From positions 1,932,501 to 1,996,500 of the forward strand of contig NZ_CP033069.1 of assembly GCF_003669015.1 (NCBI RefSeq): DNA of 64,000 nt, in the 5' to 3' direction. The notes beneath the pieces are model-generated. The model was given only the letters and a program-made list of their open reading frames with translations, made no database searches and had not been told where the DNA came from. The position numbers were made by a program, and so were the translations under genes. This DNA comes from Acidovorax sp. 1608163. GTDB taxonomy: Bacteria; Pseudomonadota; Gammaproteobacteria; Burkholderiales; Burkholderiaceae_C. The stretch's first letter is position 1. Each line of letters begins with the position of its first letter. This document shows, one piece after another, positions 60,994 to 64,000 of this stretch.

Positions 60994-62079
60994 TCAGCCG
61001 CGTTGGGCAAACGACCAGGCCAGCTGCGCCATGGGGCGGGCCGTGTCGCCCGATGCCTTGGCCTGCGCGCTGGAGGCGGTGCCTGCCTCGACCCGCTTGG
61101 CAATGCCTTGCAAGATGGCCGCGATGCGGAACATGTTGTAGGCCATGTAGAAGTTCCAGTCGGCTCTGAGCGCGTCGGGCGTGGCAATGCCGGTGCGCTC
61201 GCAGTAGCTGCGGATGTAGCTGTCTTCATCCGGAATGCCCAGGGCGGCCAGGTCTTGCCCCGCAATGCCGCGCCCCAGCGCTGCAGGGATGTGCCAGCTC
61301 ATGCAGTGGTAGCTGAAGTCGGCCAGCGGGTGGCCCAGGGTGGAAAGTTCCCAGTCCAGCACGGCCACCACGCGGGGCTCGGTGGGGTGGAACATGAGGT
61401 TGTCCAGCCGGAAGTCGCCATGCACGATGGAGACTTGGCTCTCATCCCGTGCGCTGGCAGGCATGTGCGCGGGCAGCCATTCCATCAGCCGGTCCATCTC
61501 TTCGATGGGCTGGGTGATGGAGGCGACGTATTGCTTGCTCCAGCGGCCAATCTGGCGGTCGAAGTAGTTGCCAGGCTTGCCGTAGCTGGCCAGGCCCCGG
61601 TCGGCAAACTTCACGGTGTGCAGCGCGGCAATCACGCGGTTCATCTCGTTGTAGATGGCGCCGCGCTCGGCGGGCGCCATGCCGGGCAAGGACTGGTCCC
61701 ACAGCACGCGGCCCTGCATGCACTCCATCACGTAGAAGGCGCGGCCAATCACCGATTCGTCTTCGCACAGCACATGCATGCGGGGCACGGGCACATCGGT
61801 GCCTTGCAGGCCGCTCATCACCGCAAATTCGCGCTCCACGGCGTGGGCCGAAGGCAGCAGCTTGGCCACGGGCCCGGGTTTGGCACGCATTACATAGCTG
61901 GCACCGGGGGTGATGAGCTTGTAGGTGGGGTTGGATTGCCCGCCCTTGAACATCTCCACCGTGAGCGGCCCCGCAAAACCCGGCATGTGGCGGCCGAGCC
62001 AGTCGGTGAGCGCTGCTGTGTCAAAGGCGTGCTGGTCAGACACGGGGCGTGTGCCCACGAAATGGTCAAAGTTGCTCAT
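60994..62079 (-). CDS. Phosphotransferase (APH/choline-kinase-like) family protein
   Basis: The 361-aa protein has the eukaryotic-like kinase fold of the APH family: [17 protein letters not shown] (nucleotide loop), [20 protein letters not shown], the Brenner motif [15 protein letters not shown], and the DFG-equivalent [19 protein letters not shown]. The closest relatives in mind are the kinase halves of ACAD10/11 and the 4-hydroxyacyl-CoA kinase of levulinate operons (LvaA). Aminoglycoside resistance is not implied. It lies 46 bp upstream of the acyl-CoA dehydrogenase gene, and the two are probably co-transcribed. Confidence 0.9.
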   Translation of the reverse strand: MSNFDHFVGTRPVSDQHAFDTAALTDWLGRHMPGFAGPLTVEMFKGGQSNPTYKLITPGASYVMRAKPGPVAKLLPSAHAVEREFAVMSGLQGTDVPVPRMHVLCEDESVIGRAFYVMECMQGRVLWDQSLPGMAPAERGAIYNEMNRVIAALHTVKFADRGLASYGKPGNYFDRQIGRWSKQYVASITQPIEEMDRLMEWLPAHMPASARDESQVSIVHGDFRLDNLMFHPTEPRVVAVLDWELSTLGHPLADFSYHCMSWHIPAALGRGIAGQDLAALGIPDEDSYIRSYCERTGIATPDALRADWNFYMAYNMFRIAAILQGIAKRVEAGTASSAQAKASGDTARPMAQLAWSFAQRG

Positions 62080-62259
62080 GGGGGATGAGGGATGGAATGG
62101 GTTTGGGCATGGCTGCGCCTGCGCAGGGCTGTGCTTGCTGCGCGCTGGGGCGGCTGTTGCCGGGGTGTGTGTGGGTGGCTGCGTGCGCCGATGTGGCGCA
62201 CGGCCCAGGAACTGCAGCCCAGGCATTGCGGGGGCTGCGTGCAAGAGGAGTGGTGGGGC

Positions 62260-62979
62260 TCAGGTGTCGGTTTCCGCAATGCGCATCAGCGCCTCGCGGT
62301 TGCGTACCACCAGGCCACCGGGCTCGATGCGAATGGCGTCCTCGCGCTCCATGGACTTGAGCTCCTGGTTCACGCGCTGGCGCGATGCGCCCAGCAACTG
62401 TGCCAATTCTTCCTGCGCCAATTGCAGGCCAATGCGCATCTCGCTGCCATCTGAAAGGCTGGGAGTGCCATAGCTGCGCACCAGATGCAGCAGCTGCTTG
62501 GCCAGCCGCGCACGCAGGGGCAGGGTGTTGAGGTCTTCCACCAGGCCGTACAGCTGGCGTATGCGGCGCGCATGCAGGCGCAGCATGGCTTCGTAGAACT
62601 CGGTGTGCGCTGCCAGGATTTTTTTGAAGTCGGCCTTGGCCACGCACAGCACGGTGGTGTCGCCGTGTGCATAGGCATCGTGCGTGCGCCGGTCCCCATC
62701 GAAAATCGCCACGTCGCCAAACCAGATGCCGGGCTCCACATAGGTCAGCGTGATCTGCTTGCCCGAGATGGACGTGGAGCTGACCCGCACCGCCCCGCGC
62801 GCGCAGGCAATCCACTCCTCGGGCGGATCGCCCCGGGCGGCTATGAGGCCGCCGTCCTTGAAGCGTTTGACATAGGCGCATCGGAGGATGTCGTGTCGCA
62901 GTGAGGGTGAAAGGGATGAGAACCAGCGACCGGAATTGATCGCTTCACGTTCTTCGATAGTAAGAATCGGGTCGTCCAT
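62260..62979 (-). CDS. Crp/Fnr-family transcriptional regulator
   Basis: The 239-aa protein has an N-terminal cyclic-nucleotide-binding-like beta-roll (KRFKDGGLIAARGDPPEEWI, VEPGIWFGDVAIFDG) and a C-terminal helix-turn-helix (QEELAQLLGASRQRVNQELK). No Fnr-type cysteine cluster is present; the two Cys in the N-terminal half (RCAYV and IACAR) do not fit it. It lies upstream of the APH-kinase gene by 180 bp on the same strand and may regulate the fatty-acid genes around it, which is inference. Its ligand, possibly cAMP, is unproven. Confidence 0.92.
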   Translation of the reverse strand: MDDPILTIEEREAINSGRWFSSLSPSLRHDILRCAYVKRFKDGGLIAARGDPPEEWIACARGAVRVSSTSISGKQITLTYVEPGIWFGDVAIFDGDRRTHDAYAHGDTTVLCVAKADFKKILAAHTEFYEAMLRLHARRIRQLYGLVEDLNTLPLRARLAKQLLHLVRSYGTPSLSDGSEMRIGLQLAQEELAQLLGASRQRVNQELKSMEREDAIRIEPGGLVVRNREALMRIAETDT

Positions 62980-63105
62980 GGTCTGTCTTTTGGGTGACTG
63001 GTAACAGCTTCATTGTCGCGTGAGGGACCCGGGCCTTTGCCTGGGGTTGTCACCTGTGCGTCTGTGCCTGCGGGCACGGGTGTTGGGCTTGGGTCCTGGT
63101 GGAAA

Positions 63106-63139
63106 CAAAAATGCCCTGGTCCGCAAGGACGCAGGGCAT
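63106..63139 (-). terminator. Terminator after the enoyl-CoA hydratase gene
   Basis: On the minus strand ATGCCCTGCGTCC pairs with GGACCAGGGCAT (one mismatch) around TTGC, followed by TTTTTG. It lies 40 bp past the hydratase stop. Confidence 0.85.
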
Positions 63140-63179
63140 GAATGGTGTCACGGTGGGTGCTGCAGTAGCGGTGGGGCGC

Positions 63180-63959
63180 TCAGTCGTAGCGCGGGCTGCG
63201 TTTTTCAAGAAAGGCCGCAATGCCTTCACCCGCGTTGGCATGGTGCAGGTTTTTGACAAAGTGGTCGCGTTCGCTGTCTAGGTGCGTGCTCAGCGGCTGG
63301 TGGGGCGCATCGCTGACCAGCTCCTTGATGCTGGCAAGCACATTGGGCGCCCGTTGGTTCAGCCGCTCGGCCAGCTGCAAGGCGGCGCCCAGGGCATCGC
63401 CGGGGTTGCTCAGGCGGTTGACCAGGCCCAGCGCGTGCAGCCGCTCGGCCGCGATCTTTTCGCCGCACATCAGCAGCTCGGTCGCCAGGGCGCGGGGCAG
63501 GGCGTGGGCCAGGCTCCAGCTGGCGCCACCGTCGGGCGACAGGGCCACGTTGCTGTAGGCCATCAAAAACACCGCGTCGCGTGCGGCCACCACCATGTCG
63601 CAGGCCAGGGCCAGCGAAAAGCCCGCGCCGGCCGCCGCGCCTTCCACGGCCGCAATGATGGGCTTGGGGTAGGTGCGGATGGTCTCAATCCACTGGTGCA
63701 GGCCTTCAATGCTCTGGGCTTGCACCTCGGGGGGCTGCTGGCGGTTGGCTTGCAGGCGCTGCAGGTTGCCACCCGAGCAGAACATGCCGCCCGCGCCGGT
63801 GATCACCACGCTGCGCACATCGGGGCTGCGCTCGGCCACATTCAGGGCCTCGATGCCCGCGGCATACATGGCGGGCTCAATGGCGTTGCGCAGCTCGGGG
63901 TTGCTCAGGGTCAGGACCAGTGTCTGGCCTTCGCTGGTGCTCAGCAGTTGGGCGGGCAT
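63180..63959 (-). CDS. Enoyl-CoA hydratase/isomerase (crotonase) family protein
   Basis: The 259-aa crotonase-fold protein has the oxyanion-hole segments VVITGAGGMFCSGGNLQRL and IIAAVEGAAAGAGFSLALAC, and the DMVVAARDAVFLMAYSNVAL strand. The residue pattern SPDGGASWSLAHALPRALA resembles the PaaG/isomerase-like group as much as classic FadB-type hydratases, so hydration of an enoyl-CoA is not certain. The start ATG is 3 bp past the stop of the preceding gene (63962-63964), implying coupled translation in one operon. Confidence 0.9.
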   Translation of the reverse strand: MPAQLLSTSEGQTLVLTLSNPELRNAIEPAMYAAGIEALNVAERSPDVRSVVITGAGGMFCSGGNLQRLQANRQQPPEVQAQSIEGLHQWIETIRTYPKPIIAAVEGAAAGAGFSLALACDMVVAARDAVFLMAYSNVALSPDGGASWSLAHALPRALATELLMCGEKIAAERLHALGLVNRLSNPGDALGAALQLAERLNQRAPNVLASIKELVSDAPHQPLSTHLDSERDHFVKNLHHANAGEGIAAFLEKRSPRYD

Positions 63960-63961
63960 GG

Positions 63962-64000
63962 ACTCAGCTTTCTTCGACGTGGGTCAGGCTCAGGCCAATG
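63962..64000 (-). CDS. 3' end of a further gene (rest outside window)
   Basis: On the minus strand the window edge reads into a frame ending IGLSLTHVEES and TGA, with the stop 3 bp before the crotonase ATG. The spacing implies a real upstream gene in the same operon. Twelve residues are too few to identify it. Confidence 0.4.

Noticed and set aside
60994..62079. Aminoglycoside phosphotransferase (resistance) reading of the APH-fold gene
   Set aside because: Its context beside an acyl-CoA dehydrogenase and its ACAD10/11-like motifs favour a metabolic kinase.

Overview
The window looks like a chromosomal segment of a high-GC betaproteobacterium of the family Comamonadaceae, most likely Acidovorax or a close relative. 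This is inferred from the protein sequences (PurL, GlnD, WaaA, the pcm-rhodanese-tolC run), from a TadA fused to an alpha/beta-hydrolase domain, and from many copies of a short palindromic repeat (AGCGCT...AAGCGCTAGCAGCTAT) that I associate with this family. No database search was possible.

Layout. 1-2650: 3' part of a 23S rRNA gene, the 5S gene and the rRNA operon terminator. 2695-6739 (+): tadA fusion, ldcA, an adenylate cyclase/FHA protein and def. 6774-14720: glnD and map on the minus strand, purL on the plus strand. 14876-22351: a small methyltransferase, a broken DUF808 gene, ompW, a Cache-type histidine kinase, a frameshifted VOC protein, a CopD-like membrane protein and a PAS-GAF-GGDEF protein. 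22756-34113: CHASE-PAS-GGDEF-EAL protein, broken prpE, a dmeR/dmeF nickel/cobalt module with a visible operator, a small exported protein and a 5TMR-PAS-GGDEF-EAL protein. 34247-37413 (-): ada/alkA fusion, ogt and an EamA transporter. 37663-41337 (+): phosphomannomutase, carbon-nitrogen hydrolase and waaA. 41389-42975 (-): BLUF-like protein. 43386-51105 (-): tetR, membrane fusion protein, RND pump, pcm, rhodanese and tolC, which together make a complete tripartite efflux system. 51244-58672 (+): msrA, then a Fur-family regulator, FtsX/MacB-like ABC transporter, small secreted proteins, DUF3299 protein and a ZnuD-like TonB receptor, a probable zinc-responsive locus. 58843-64000 (-): L,D-transpeptidase, acyl-CoA dehydrogenase, APH-family kinase, Crp/Fnr regulator, enoyl-CoA hydratase and the tail of one more gene.

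The most unusual material is repetitive DNA. Two inverted copies of a 271-272 bp element with perfect 26-bp terminal inverted repeats lie about 11 kb apart, and a 164-bp element shares their internal hairpin. At least eight copies or fragments of the AGCGCT repeat are present; some lie in frame inside purL and waaA, and others supply the stop codon of alkA, the start of an ABC permease and the C-terminus of an L,D-transpeptidase. A further GC-rich repeat interrupts prpE.

Four genes carry five apparent one-base frameshifts, every one in a run of five to seven G/C: DUF808 (two), VOC, prpE and the 5TMR-PAS-GGDEF-EAL gene. They may be real slippage mutations or homopolymer sequencing errors; the sequence alone cannot decide.
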